Shown: positions 49,485 through 58,776, counted from the stretch's first letter. The stretch is 64,000 nucleotides of DNA from JADYZU01 sp964540965 (GCA_964540965.1 CAZIOT010000001.1:186001-250000); one strand, 5' to 3'. Numbers and translations: made by a program. Notes: a model not told the origin generated them from the letters alone.

Positions 49485-50587
49485 GGTGTCGGCGCGCCTC
49501 GGACGGGCGCCTCCATCGCATTGCCGCGCCAGGTGATGCTGCGTTTCAGGAACGTGGCAAGCCAGAGCACCGGCAAAAGGGCGTCGCGCAGCACCGCCGC
49601 CGCCATGTCCGCCGGGCCATGCGGCCAGCCGGCGCGGCGGCAGAGCCACCATTCGGCGCCGAACCAGACGATCAGGAACGGCACAAGCCAGATCGGTGCG
49701 GCGATGGCCAGCAGCACCGCGGGCAGCGCCGCGCCATTGGCGATCTCTCCCCAGAAGATCGCCGGAAATCCGTCGCGGCGCACCCGGCTCCAGCGCAACT
49801 GCCGGTCCCAGACCTGCCGGAAGCTGCGCCGTCCGATGGGCTGGGCATAAAGCCGCGGCGTCAGCGTCACCTGTCGCCCCGAGGCGCGGGTCAACCGGGT
49901 CGAGGCCACATCCTCGGCCAGCCATTTGCCCAAGGGGGCAAGCCCACCGGCGGCATCAAGCATCGCCTTGTTCCAGAACAGGCTTTTGCCTTGGGCAAAG
50001 CCCTGCCCCAGAGCCCCGGCGGCCAGTTGCAGCCGCCCCTGATTGCCGTTCAGAAAGGCGCATTCCAGCCGGCCGGCAAATCCCTCGGGCCGTTCGCCGC
50101 GGGCTGGGGACGAGACAAGGCCGGTCCGCGCGCCCCAGCATCCGGCAAGGGTCGACAGGTAATCGGGCGGCAAGAGCAGGTTGCTGTCGGTCATGCAGAC
50201 GTAATCGCCCCGCGCCGCATCCCAACCCTTCCACAGGTTGTCGAGCTTGGGGTTGCCGGTGATCTTCTCCTGCCCTGTCAGCAGTTGCGCCGGCACTTGC
50301 GGATTCGCGGCGATCAGCGCGCGGGCAAGGGGCACCGCGGGGTCGGACTCGGACGGCGCGCAAAGGATCACGTCATAGCCGGGCCAGTCCTGCCGGAACG
50401 ACGAGGCCAGGGTTTCTTCGTCAAAGGCATCGCGGCCGCAGATCGGCCGCAACAGGGTGATCCGCGCCGCGCGCGAAATCACGCCGCCACCGGGGCGCCG
50501 GGACATCTGCCACAACGCCAGAAGCACCGTCGCCAGATGCACGGCAAGAAAGACCGCCGCGACACCCGGCACTATCGACGAAATCAA
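49481..50587 (-). CDS. ceramide-glucosyltransferase-like GT21 / HpnI-like glycosyltransferase
   Basis: A 368-residue membrane glycosyltransferase. An N-terminal helix (residues about 3-25) is followed by a GT21 core: RITLLRPICGRDAFDEETLASS, YDVILCAPSESDPAV, CMTDSNLLLPPDYL, WLAEDVASTRLTRA, and DRQLRWSRVRR, the (Q/R)xxRW motif of processive and ceramide transferases. C-terminal helices lie near 275-345. It probably glycosylates a membrane lipid. There is no ATG; TTG at 50587 overlaps the upstream TGA as TTGA, mirroring the ATGA and GTGA junctions nearby. GTG at 50572 is the alternative. Confidence 0.82.
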   Translation of the reverse strand: MISSIVPGVAAVFLAVHLATVLLALWQMSRRPGGGVISRAARITLLRPICGRDAFDEETLASSFRQDWPGYDVILCAPSESDPAVPLARALIAANPQVPAQLLTGQEKITGNPKLDNLWKGWDAARGDYVCMTDSNLLLPPDYLSTLAGCWGARTGLVSSPARGERPEGFAGRLECAFLNGNQGRLQLAAGALGQGFAQGKSLFWNKAMLDAAGGLAPLGKWLAEDVASTRLTRASGRQVTLTPRLYAQPIGRRSFRQVWDRQLRWSRVRRDGFPAIFWGEIANGAALPAVLLAIAAPIWLVPFLIVWFGAEWWLCRRAGWPHGPADMAAAVLRDALLPVLWLATFLKRSITWRGNAMEAPVRGAPTP

Positions 50588-51402
50588 ACCCTGACCGCTC
50601 CCGAAGCGGGCACCGGACGCGGCGCCCTGGCAAAGGCGGCCCGTCCTCCGACAAGCGCGAGCCGCCCGTCGCCATCTTCTGCCAAGGCGGTGAAACTGTC
50701 CATCCAGTCGCCGCAATTGGCATAGATCAGCCCGTGGCGGTCATGCAGCGCGGCAATGTGGAAATGGCCGCAGATCACACCGTCAAGCCCGCGGTCGCGG
50801 GCCCGGGCGATCAGCCGGCGTTCATGGCCGCGGTCGGGATAGAACAGCGCATTCGCCGTCGACAGGATCCATTCGATGGCACTGCGCCGCTGCGGGTCAA
50901 ACGCGGGCGACCGCCACGACAGCGAACCGCGCAGCGACCTGTCCAGCCGGCGCAGCCCGTTGTCGACAAGGCTGCCGACGCGGGTGAGAAGGTGCGAACG
51001 CAGCGCGCGCCGGTCCTCGGCATCGCCATGGGTGACAAGGAACCGCCGCCCGTCGGCGCCCTCGAACAGCCATTCCGCCTGCGCCGCGACCGGCAGGCGC
51101 CGCCTTTCGGGTGCCGTGTCGGGCGCGGTATCGTGGTTGCCGGCGATATAGACCAGCGCCGCGCCTTCGTCCCGGCGGCGGGCCAGATGGTCGATGACGC
51201 CCTGATGCGCCGCGCCCCATTGCGGCAGCACCGGATGCCACAGGTCAAGGACATCGCCGACCAGCACATAGGTCTCGGCCCGGTTGCGCCGCAGGAAGCG
51301 CAGCACCAGGTCGGCCCGCGCGCCGACCGCGCCCAGATGCAGGTCGGACAGGAACAGGGTGCGGTGCTGCATCGGCAGCGGTTGCCCGGATTGTTCCCGC
51401 AT
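50584..51402 (-). CDS. LpxH-like calcineurin-type metallophosphoesterase
   Basis: A 272-residue enzyme with the full dinuclear-metal motif set in order: LFLSDLHLGA, VLVGDVLDLWH, YIAGNHDTA, LVTHGDAEDRR, and ICGHFHIAAL. The layout matches the UDP-2,3-diacylglucosamine pyrophosphatase relatives (LpxH/LpxH2-like), though this branch also contains phosphatases acting on other lipid intermediates. The start at 51402 has GGGGAACG upstream; ATG 51372 is possible. It is the first gene of an operon with the GT21-like enzyme, DedA protein, GT2 and the small tautomerase-like protein. Confidence 0.85.
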   Translation of the reverse strand: MREQSGQPLPMQHRTLFLSDLHLGAVGARADLVLRFLRRNRAETYVLVGDVLDLWHPVLPQWGAAHQGVIDHLARRRDEGAALVYIAGNHDTAPDTAPERRRLPVAAQAEWLFEGADGRRFLVTHGDAEDRRALRSHLLTRVGSLVDNGLRRLDRSLRGSLSWRSPAFDPQRRSAIEWILSTANALFYPDRGHERRLIARARDRGLDGVICGHFHIAALHDRHGLIYANCGDWMDSFTALAEDGDGRLALVGGRAAFARAPRPVPASGAVRV

Positions 51403-51556
51403 TTTCGTTCCCCGTGTGTTGCGTGGCGCTTGCCGTCGTCCCCAACAAACGCCGGTGGCTGCGGGTTCCGTCGCACGGCCCTGCAACATCGCCATGACGG
51501 GCGGGAAGCCGCCGCTGCCATCTTGCGCATCGGCAAGGTTCGGCTAGGTTCATCAT

Positions 51557-52387
51557 ATGAAGTCGCGCATCCTTGTCCCACGCATTCCCGCCCGTTTCGC
51601 CGCGCAGGACCGCTTTGCCGGCGTGATCGAATTCCGCGGCATCCTTGGCAATGCGGTGTCGGAACTGGGCTGCGCGATCCTTGGCGGCGAATGGCAACCG
51701 GGCGAGGCGCTGCCGCGCGAACCGGATCTGGCCGAACGGCTGGGCGTCGGCCGGTCAGTGGTGCGCGAAGCGGTGCGGATCCTTGGCGCCAAGGGCCTGT
51801 TGCGCAGCCGCACCTCGGACGGCACCCGCGTCACCCCGCGCGAGGACTGGCGCCTTCTTGACCCCGACGTGATGGCCTGGCGGATTCAGGCCGGGGATAC
51901 GGTTTCCCTGCTCGAGGATTTGCAGCGGGTGCGACTGGTGCTGGAACCGGGCGTGGTGCAGACCGCCACCCTGACGGCAACGCCCGAAGGCCGCGCCCGC
52001 ATCCGTGCCGCCTGGCTGGCCAAGGACGAGGCGTTCTGCAATCCCCATCCCGATCTGCCGGAACGGCGGCGGCGTTTCATCGAGACCGACCTTGAATTTC
52101 ACCGCGCCTTTCTGGCCGCGGTCGGCTCGCAACTGCTGGCGCAGCTTTTCTCGGTGATCGAGGCGGCGCTGGGCCTGCTGTTCGACCTGCAGATGCAGGC
52201 GCGCGGGTTCGAACAGGGAATGGTCGGTATGGACGAGGGCCATGAGCTGCACCGCGCCGTGTTCGAGGCCTTTGACCGCGGCGATGCCGTTGCCGCCGGC
52301 GCGGCGATGCGGTCCCTGATCGAACGGTCGGTCGAGGACGGCAAGGCCGCCTTCGCCCGCGGGCGCCTGTCCGGCGTCGGCGGCTGA
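51557..52387 (+). CDS. GntR-family transcriptional regulator, FadR/FCD subfamily
   Basis: A 276-residue repressor-type protein. The winged helix occupies about residues 35-95 (LPREPDLAERLGVGRSVVREAVRILGAKGLLRSR). The FCD ligand domain spans about 115-260, with metal-binding Asp/His positions in FIETDLEFHRAFL and the second half in GMDEGHELHRAVFEAF. FCD regulators usually sense carboxylic acids, often sugar acids. The next genes are a sugar dehydrogenase, transporter and dehydratase, so it likely controls them in response to an aldonate or keto-deoxy acid. It has a longer than usual N-terminus (about 30 residues before the helix). It converges on the SDR gene. Confidence 0.9.
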   Translation: MKSRILVPRIPARFAAQDRFAGVIEFRGILGNAVSELGCAILGGEWQPGEALPREPDLAERLGVGRSVVREAVRILGAKGLLRSRTSDGTRVTPREDWRLLDPDVMAWRIQAGDTVSLLEDLQRVRLVLEPGVVQTATLTATPEGRARIRAAWLAKDEAFCNPHPDLPERRRRFIETDLEFHRAFLAAVGSQLLAQLFSVIEAALGLLFDLQMQARGFEQGMVGMDEGHELHRAVFEAFDRGDAVAAGAAMRSLIERSVEDGKAAFARGRLSGVGG

Positions 52388-52402
52388 CCGCGGCCCTGCA
52401 CC

Positions 52403-53161
52403 CTATTCATACATCCGGATCGACACGCCGCCGTCGATGGCGATGTTCTCGCCGATCATGAACCGCGCTTCGTCCGAGGCGAGCAGCACCGCGACCGCCG
52501 CCACCTCGTCAGGGCGGCACAGCCGGCCGGGGGGCTGTTTCGCCTCGGTCTCGGCACGGGCGCGGGCCGGGTCGGGCTGTTCGGCGAAAAAGCGGGCGGC
52601 AAGGTCGGTGTCGGTAAAGCCGGGGGATACCGCGTTCACGCAGATGCCGCGCCCGGCATATTCCAGGCCAAGGGCGCGCGTCAGCCCCAGCAGGCCGTGC
52701 TTGGCCACCGGATAGGGAAAGGTGCCGGCGATCACCGTGAAGGCGTGGTTAGAGATCACGTTGACGATGTTGCCGCGCCCCTTGGCCAGCATCGCCGGCA
52801 GCACGGCGCGGGAACAATGCCAGGCGCCTTCCAGGTCGACGGCCATGCAGCGCCGCCAGTCGTCGTCGGTGGCGGACAGCGGTTCGCGGAACACGTTGAC
52901 CCCGGCGTTGTTGACCAGCACGTCGGCGGGCCCAACGGCCTGCGCCGCATCGGCCACCATCGCTTCGACCGAGGCGCGGTTGGCGACATCGACGGGCAGG
53001 GCCAGGCCGCCGATGGCCGCGGCGTGCCCTTGCGCGGCGGCAAGGTCGATGTCGGCCACCACCACGGTCGCGCCCTCGGCTGCAAAGCGGCTGGCGATGG
53101 CTGCGCCGATGCCGCGGGCGCCGCCGGTGACGATGGCGGTCTTTCCGGCCAGTCGGGTCAT
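52403..53161 (-). CDS. SDR-family sugar dehydrogenase (probable)
   Basis: A 252-residue classical SDR. GGARGIGAAIASRFAAEG binds NAD(P), NNAGVNVFREPL follows, and the active site is in NVISNHAF and YPVAKHG (Tyr-x3-Lys). The C-terminus ENIAIDGGVSIRMYE is typical of sugar-oxidising SDRs. In context it would oxidise an aldose to its lactone before the dehydratase, but related SDRs also act on alcohols. It diverges from the ABC transporter genes across 75 nt, a natural place for the GntR operator. Confidence 0.82.
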   Translation of the reverse strand: MTRLAGKTAIVTGGARGIGAAIASRFAAEGATVVVADIDLAAAQGHAAAIGGLALPVDVANRASVEAMVADAAQAVGPADVLVNNAGVNVFREPLSATDDDWRRCMAVDLEGAWHCSRAVLPAMLAKGRGNIVNVISNHAFTVIAGTFPYPVAKHGLLGLTRALGLEYAGRGICVNAVSPGFTDTDLAARFFAEQPDPARARAETEAKQPPGRLCRPDEVAAVAVLLASDEARFMIGENIAIDGGVSIRMYE

Positions 53162-53236
53162 GTTCGATCCTCTTGACGTTGATCTGATGAACGGATTAAC
53201 TGATGACACCTTAGGGATGGTTCTTGGGAGGAATCA
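53162..53236 (+). promoter_or_regulatory. divergent promoter region of the sugar-acid genes
   Basis: This 75-nt gap separates the SDR and the sugar-binding protein. TTGACG (53173-53178) and ATTAAC (53195-53200), 16 nt apart, make a plausible sigma-70 promoter for the transporter. GGGAGGA before the ATG at 53237 is its ribosome site. A GntR operator is expected but no clear palindrome was found. Confidence 0.45.
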
Positions 53237-54208
53237 ATGGGCATTCGGACATCGCTCGGCCTGGCCGGGCTGGTGGCTTTCGGCCTGTCGGCCGGCGCCG
53301 CCACGGCACAGGACGACAACCTGATCGTCGCGATCTACAAGTCGGGCACGCAGCAGTATTTCATCGACCAGGCCGAAGGCTTTGCCGCCGCGGCTGCGGA
53401 ACTGGGCTACACCGCCCGGATCATCAACGTCGAACTCGATTCGAACCTTGCCATCAGCGCGATGTCGGATGCCATCGCCTCGGGCGCCCAGGGCATCGGC
53501 ATCACCGCCCCGGACCAGGCGCTTGGGCCTGCGCTGGCGGCCGCCGCGGCCGAGGCCGGGATCCCGTTGATCGCCACCGACGACCCGCTGACCGATGGCA
53601 GCGGCGCGGCGGTGCCCTTTGCCGGCTTCGACGGCACGGCGATGGGAACCAAGGTCGGCGAACGGGCGGGTGAACTGCTGGCCGCCTCGGGCTGGATCGA
53701 CAGCGACGATTACGGCATCCTCGTGGTCGAGGTCGCGACCCTGTCGGTCTGCACCGACCGGACCAATGCCGAACGCGCCATGCTGATCGCCGCCGGCGCG
53801 CAAGAGGACAATTTCATCACCGTCCCCTATGACGGCACCACCGATGCGGCGCTGACCGCCGCCGGCCCGATCATCACCGCTAATCCCGGCATCAACAACT
53901 GGGTCGTCGTCGGCTGCAACGACGAAGGCGCGCTGGGCGTCAACAACGCGCTGACCAACGCCGGCTATGCCGCCGACAACATCATCTCGGTCGGCCTTGG
54001 CGCCTACGAGGCCTGCCGTCCCTGGGCCGAGGGCCTTGCCTCGCCGTTCAAGGCCGCGCTCTACATCTCGGGCCGCGATGTCGGCGATGCCGCGGCGCGC
54101 GCGCTCATCAACTCGATCGAGACCGGAGAGCCGCTGCCGCCGATGACGGTGGCCAACACCACGATCGTCGATCCCACGACCTGGGAAGCGACGATGCCCT
54201 GCAACTGA
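53237..54208 (+). CDS. periplasmic sugar-binding protein of an ABC transporter, AraF-like
   Basis: A 323-residue exported protein with a signal peptide ending GAATAQ (cleavage near residue 25). It belongs to the Peripla_BP_1/4 (type I) fold. Patterns shared with the L-arabinose-binding protein include IVAIYKSGTQQYFIDQAEGF, AIASGAQGIGITAPDQALGP, and NNWVVVGCNDEGALGVNNAL. A disulfide is possible between the two C-terminal cysteines. L-arabinose or a related sugar is the best guess for the ligand. Its gene starts the transporter operon. Confidence 0.85.
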   Translation: MGIRTSLGLAGLVAFGLSAGAATAQDDNLIVAIYKSGTQQYFIDQAEGFAAAAAELGYTARIINVELDSNLAISAMSDAIASGAQGIGITAPDQALGPALAAAAAEAGIPLIATDDPLTDGSGAAVPFAGFDGTAMGTKVGERAGELLAASGWIDSDDYGILVVEVATLSVCTDRTNAERAMLIAAGAQEDNFITVPYDGTTDAALTAAGPIITANPGINNWVVVGCNDEGALGVNNALTNAGYAADNIISVGLGAYEACRPWAEGLASPFKAALYISGRDVGDAAARALINSIETGEPLPPMTVANTTIVDPTTWEATMPCN

Positions 54209-54282
54209 GGGCAGGGGGCGGGCCATGCGCGGCCCGCCCCATCCCCGTCGGTCCCGCCCCTGATCCAGCCGGAATCCACTCC

Positions 54283-55797
54283 ATGACCCAGCCGATCCTT
54301 GACATCCGGGCTGTCGGAAAGTCGTTCCCCGGCGTCCGCGCCCTGTCGGGCCTGTCGATGCAGGTGGCGCCGGGCGAGGTCGTGGCCTTTGTCGGCGAAA
54401 ACGGCGCCGGCAAGTCGACCTTGCTCAAGATCCTGTCGGGCGACTATCGCCGCGACGAGGGCACGGTGACGCTGGACGGGCAGGATCTGTCGGCGCCGAC
54501 ACCCTTGGCCGCGCGGCAGGCCGGGTTCCGGCTGGTGCGGCAGGAACCCGAGATCGTGCCCGACATCTCGGTGGCCGAGAATGTGTTCGTCGGCGAATAT
54601 CCGCGCCGACCCGGCGGCCGCGTCGATTTCGCCGCCATGCGGGCGCAGGTGAACGAACGGCTGGCGCGCTATGGTTTCGCCGGGATGCTTGACCCCGAAG
54701 CCGGCGGGCGCAGCCTGTCGCCGGCGCAGATGCACCTTGTGGAAATCCTGCGGGCGCTGAAGCCGGGGGTCAAGGTCGTGGCCTTTGACGAGCCGACCTC
54801 GTCGCTTACCGCCGAAGAGGTGGACCGCCTTTTCGCGCTGATCCGCCAGCTCAAGACCGAGGGGCTGGGCATCATCTATGTCAGCCATCGACTCAAGGAA
54901 GTCATGGAGATTTCCGACCGCGTGGTGGTGCTCAAGGACGGCGTCCTGACCGGCAACCTGCCCATCGCCGAGGCGACCGAAAGCGGGATCGTCTCGCTCA
55001 TGGTCGGGCGCGAACTGATCCATGATTTCCAGCGCGAGGAGACCACCCGTGACGAGGTGGTCCTGCGCGTCACCGGATTGAACAGCCGCTGGCACCGCGA
55101 CATCAGTTTCGACATCCGCGCCGGCGAGATCCTGGGCATCGGCGGGCTGGTCGGCGCCGGACGCACCGAACTGGCCAAGGTGATCTTCGGCGACCTGCCC
55201 AAGGCCGGCGGCAGCGTGCGCATCGCCGGGCAGGACCGCGACATCCGTTCCCCCGCCGACGCGATCCAGAGCGCCATCGGTTTCGCGCCGGAAAACCGCA
55301 AGGCCGAGGGGCTGATCCTTGTCCGTTCGGTCGCCGAGAATGCGGCGCTGGCGATTTCCCGCGCGCTGTCGTGGATGGGGGTGCTGCGCACCCGGCCGCT
55401 GATCGCCGCCGTCGAACCGACGATCCGGCAACTTGAGATAAAGACACCAAGCCTTGCGCAGGAGGTGGGCAAGCTGTCGGGCGGCAACCAGCAAAAGGTC
55501 GTGCTGGCTCGCTGGCTGGCGGCCGGGCCGAAACTCCTGATCCTGGATGAACCGACGCGGGCGGTGGACGTGGGCGCCAAGGCCGAGATCTATCGCCTGA
55601 TCGACCGGCTGGCGCGGCAGGGCATGGCGATCATGGTCATATCGTCGGAAATGCCGGAACTGCTCGCGCTGTCGGACCGCATCCGGGTGATGCACGGCGG
55701 ACGCCTGTCGCCGGCCGTCGAAAAGCGCGACGCGACCGAGGAAAAGATCGTGGGCCTTGCCCTTGGCACCGACAAGACAATGGAAATGACAGCATGA
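54283..55797 (+). CDS. sugar ABC transporter ATP-binding protein, AraG/RbsA type
   Basis: A 504-residue protein with two fused ATPase halves. The first half has Walker A GENGAGKST (residues 40s), an LSPAQMHLVEIL signature-like helix, and Walker B KVVAFDEPTSSL. The second half has a degenerate Walker A GLVGAGRTELAK, the signature KLSGGNQQKVVLARWL, and Walker B LLILDEPTRAVDVG. The asymmetric pair is typical of monosaccharide (CUT2) importers. A 74-nt gap separates it from the binding-protein gene and its stop overlaps the permease start (ATGA). Confidence 0.94.
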   Translation: MTQPILDIRAVGKSFPGVRALSGLSMQVAPGEVVAFVGENGAGKSTLLKILSGDYRRDEGTVTLDGQDLSAPTPLAARQAGFRLVRQEPEIVPDISVAENVFVGEYPRRPGGRVDFAAMRAQVNERLARYGFAGMLDPEAGGRSLSPAQMHLVEILRALKPGVKVVAFDEPTSSLTAEEVDRLFALIRQLKTEGLGIIYVSHRLKEVMEISDRVVVLKDGVLTGNLPIAEATESGIVSLMVGRELIHDFQREETTRDEVVLRVTGLNSRWHRDISFDIRAGEILGIGGLVGAGRTELAKVIFGDLPKAGGSVRIAGQDRDIRSPADAIQSAIGFAPENRKAEGLILVRSVAENAALAISRALSWMGVLRTRPLIAAVEPTIRQLEIKTPSLAQEVGKLSGGNQQKVVLARWLAAGPKLLILDEPTRAVDVGAKAEIYRLIDRLARQGMAIMVISSEMPELLALSDRIRVMHGGRLSPAVEKRDATEEKIVGLALGTDKTMEMTA

Positions 55798-56807
55798 ACG
55801 ATACTTTCGGCCGCCGCCTCCTGCGCTTTGTCGGGCCCGAGAACCTCTCGCTTCTCATCGCGCTGGTGATCCTTGTCGCGGTCATCGTGACCCAGACCGA
55901 GCACTTTTTCTCCGCCCGCAACCTGTTCAACATCGGGCAGAACATGGCGGTCGTCGGCCTGATCGCGGTGGGGATGACGATGGTCATCGTCTCGGCCGGG
56001 CTCGACATCTCGGCGGGGTCCATCGCCGGTTGCGCCTCGGTCGTCTGCGCGCTGATCGTCACCGGGGCGGGGTCCGTCGCGGGCGGTGTCGCGGGCGGCA
56101 TCGCCATCGGCCTTGTCCTTGGCCTGATAAATGCCTGCATCATCAACTATCTGCGGGTCAATGCGGTGGTGGCGACGCTGGCCACCTTCAGCGCCTTTCG
56201 TGGCGTCGCCTTCCTGATCGCGCCCGAGGGGCGGCCGGTCGGCGTGCTTGACCCGGTGTTCGCGCAACTGGGGTCGGGTCGGATCTTCGCCTTTGGCGGC
56301 TTCAGCGGCCTGCCCGTCGCCTTTGTGATCCTGGTCGTCGTGGCGCTGATCGGGCATTTCGTCATGTCCTCGACCGTTTTCGGGCGGCAGATTTATTCGA
56401 TGGGGGGCAACCCCGCCGCGGCGCGGCTGGCGGGGATCGACCTCAACCGCATGCGGCTGTGGATCTATGCCGTGTCCGGCGGGCTGTCGGGGCTGGCGGG
56501 CGTGATCGTCACCGCCCGCACCTCGTCCGGGCAGCCGGCCAGCGGCACCCAGGGGCTCGAGATGGAGGCGATCACCGCCGTCTTTCTGGGTGGCGCGCTG
56601 CTCGCTGGCGGCAAGGGCACGGTGGTGGGGTCGATGCTGGCGGTGCTGCTGCTTGCGGTGCTGTCGAATGCGATGAACCTGCTGGGCATCGCGACCTTCT
56701 ATCAACTGGTGGCCAAGGGGCTGCTGCTGGTTCTGGCCGTGGCCATCGGCCAATGGCGCATGGCGCTGGCCGAACGGCGGCAGGCCCGCCTTGCTGCGGG
56801 GGCATGA
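55794..56807 (+). CDS. sugar ABC transporter permease, AraH/RbsC type
   Basis: A 337-residue inner-membrane permease with eight to ten helices. It has GLIAVGMTMVIVSAGLDISAGSIAG, RVNAVVATLATFSAFRGVAFLI, and GRQIYSMGGNPAAARLAGI, the EAA-like coupling region of CUT2 permeases. It completes the AraFGH-like transporter. The ATG at 55794 overlaps the ATPase stop and the epimerase follows 4 nt after its own stop. Confidence 0.94.
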   Translation: MNDTFGRRLLRFVGPENLSLLIALVILVAVIVTQTEHFFSARNLFNIGQNMAVVGLIAVGMTMVIVSAGLDISAGSIAGCASVVCALIVTGAGSVAGGVAGGIAIGLVLGLINACIINYLRVNAVVATLATFSAFRGVAFLIAPEGRPVGVLDPVFAQLGSGRIFAFGGFSGLPVAFVILVVVALIGHFVMSSTVFGRQIYSMGGNPAAARLAGIDLNRMRLWIYAVSGGLSGLAGVIVTARTSSGQPASGTQGLEMEAITAVFLGGALLAGGKGTVVGSMLAVLLLAVLSNAMNLLGIATFYQLVAKGLLLVLAVAIGQWRMALAERRQARLAAGA

Positions 56808-56811
56808 CCCC

Positions 56812-57624
56812 GTGCGCGCCGCCTCGGACCGTATCGCGCTTGAACTGGCGCCCGGTTTCGGCGCCCGGATCACCGCGCTGACCGACCGGCGCAGCGGCCG
56901 GCAATGGCTGGTGCCGGGCGACCCGGTGGGCGACCCTGTGGGCGGCGCGGTGTTTGGCGCGGCGCAGGCCGCCGGATGGGACGAATGTTTCCCGACCGTG
57001 CTGCCCTGCGCCGATGCCGCGCGCGACCATGGCGAACTGTGGGGCGTTCCCGCGCGGATGCAGGGGCTGCGCGCCGAATGGCAGGGGCCGCACTGGCGGT
57101 TTTCCCGCGACCTGACCCTGGCGGGGGCTGAACTGCGGGCGGATTACGAGGTGACGAACACCGGCACCGCGCCGCTGCACTGGATGTGGTCGCAGCATTG
57201 CCTGCTGGCGCTCGACCCCGGCGAACGCATCGCGCTGGACGGGTTCGACGGCTTTGCCCTTGACGGCCAGCCGATCCGCTGGCCCTGGGCCGGCGGCCGC
57301 GACCTGAGCCGGGTTGCCCCGGTGACCGATGGCCTTGCCGCCAAGATCTATGCCCGCGCCCGCGGCGCCGTTACCGCCCGCATCGACGGCCCCGAAGGTG
57401 GCATCGCCTTTCGCTGGGACGGCGCGCAGGTTCCGGCGCTGGGCCTGTGGCTCGACTACGGCGGCTGGCCCGCGGACGCCCCTGTGCATCAGGTGGCCAT
57501 CGAACCGACGACCGCGCCACACAACGACCTGACCGCCGCCCGCGCCGCGGGTGATGCCCCGACCCTTGCCCCGGGCGACCTTCGCCGCTGGAGCGTAACC
57601 GTCACCCTGACAGACCCGGCCTGA
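56812..57624 (+). CDS. aldose 1-epimerase family protein
   Basis: A 270-residue protein of the galactose mutarotase-like fold. It has LELAPGFGARITALTDRRSG, GWDECFPTVLPC, and CLLALDPGERIALDG; HQVAIEPTTAPHNDL carries the catalytic glutamate region (the Glu of IEPTT). It would interconvert anomers so the dehydrogenase receives the right one. GTG 56812 is chosen: it lies just after the permease stop with GCGGGGGC upstream. The gene downstream begins 3 nt after its stop. Confidence 0.8.
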   Translation: MRAASDRIALELAPGFGARITALTDRRSGRQWLVPGDPVGDPVGGAVFGAAQAAGWDECFPTVLPCADAARDHGELWGVPARMQGLRAEWQGPHWRFSRDLTLAGAELRADYEVTNTGTAPLHWMWSQHCLLALDPGERIALDGFDGFALDGQPIRWPWAGGRDLSRVAPVTDGLAAKIYARARGAVTARIDGPEGGIAFRWDGAQVPALGLWLDYGGWPADAPVHQVAIEPTTAPHNDLTAARAAGDAPTLAPGDLRRWSVTVTLTDPA

Positions 57625-57627
57625 GCC

Positions 57628-58776
57628 ATGAAAATCACTGCCCTCAAGACCTATCTTGTCGCCCCGCGCTGGCTGTTCCTCAAGGTCGAGACCGACGAAG
57701 GCATCGCAGGCTGGGGCGAGCCGGTGCTGGAAGGCCATGCCGCAACGCTGGCCACCGCCATCGACGAGCTTTCGGATTTCGTCATCGGCCGTGACCCGCG
57801 CCGGATCGAGGACATCTGGCAGATGCTGTATCGCAACGGCTGCTATCGCGGCGGTCCGGTGCTGATGAGCGCGATTTCCGGGCTGGACATGGCGCTGTGG
57901 GACATCAAGGGCAAGGCGCTGGGCGTGCCGGTGTTCGAGCTGCTGGGCGGTCCGGTGCGCGAAAGGGTGCGGTCCTATTGCTGGATCGGCGGCGACCGCC
58001 CCTCGGGACTTGTCGAAGGCGCGCTGGAATTGCGCGACCGCGGCTTCGACGCCTGCAAGTTCAACATCTGCGACGAATTGCAGATCGTCGACACCCACGC
58101 CAAGATCGACGGCATTCTGACCCGGCTTTACGACCTGCGCGAGAAAGTCGGCTCGACGATGGACCTTGCGCTTGATTTCCACGGCCGCGTCCATGCGCCG
58201 ATGGCCCGAGTCCTGCTGAAGGAACTCGAGGCCTTTCGCCCGATGTTCGTCGAGGATGCGGTGCAAAGCCAGATGGTCGAGACGCTGGCCGATCTGGCCC
58301 GCGCCACCTCGATCCCGCTCTGCATCGGAGAACGGCTGCATTCGCGCCATGATTTCAAGCGGGTGTTCGAACTGCGCGCGGCGCAGGTCATCAATCCCGA
58401 CACCGCCCATGCCGGCGGGATTTCTGAAATGGTCCGCATCGGCCATTGGGCCGAGGCCTATGACGTGGCGCTGGCGCCGCATTGCCCGCTTGGCCCCATC
58501 GCACTGGCCGCCTGCCTGCAGGTCAATGCCGTCTGCCACAACGCCTTCATCCAGGAACAGTCGCTGGGCATCCACTACAACCAGGGCGGCGACCTTCTGT
58601 CCTATCTCAAACCCGAAAGCCGGTTCCGGCTGGAGAACGGCTATCTCGAGATCCCGACCGGTCCGGGGTTGGGCATCGAGGTGGACGAGGACGTGGTGGC
58701 CGAGGCGGCAAAGACCGGCCATCGCTGGCGCGCGCCGGTCTGGCGCCATCGCGACGGGTCGATCGCCGAATGGTGA
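57628..58776 (+). CDS. dgoD: D-galactonate dehydratase-like enolase-superfamily enzyme
   Basis: A 382-residue member of the mandelate racemase/enolase superfamily, closely resembling DgoD over its full length: PRWLFLKVETDEGIAGWGEPVLEG, NGCYRGGPVLMSAISGLDMALWDIKGKALG, LDFHGRVHAPMAR, CIGERLHSRHDF, LAPHCPLGPIALAACL and the terminal SIAEW. The likely metal ligands are the Asp of LDFHG, the Glu of FVED and the Glu of GERL. DgoD dehydrates D-galactonate to 2-keto-3-deoxygalactonate. With an AraF-like transporter the true substrate could be another aldonate such as fuconate or arabonate. Confidence 0.88.
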   Translation: MKITALKTYLVAPRWLFLKVETDEGIAGWGEPVLEGHAATLATAIDELSDFVIGRDPRRIEDIWQMLYRNGCYRGGPVLMSAISGLDMALWDIKGKALGVPVFELLGGPVRERVRSYCWIGGDRPSGLVEGALELRDRGFDACKFNICDELQIVDTHAKIDGILTRLYDLREKVGSTMDLALDFHGRVHAPMARVLLKELEAFRPMFVEDAVQSQMVETLADLARATSIPLCIGERLHSRHDFKRVFELRAAQVINPDTAHAGGISEMVRIGHWAEAYDVALAPHCPLGPIALAACLQVNAVCHNAFIQEQSLGIHYNQGGDLLSYLKPESRFRLENGYLEIPTGPGLGIEVDEDVVAEAAKTGHRWRAPVWRHRDGSIAEW

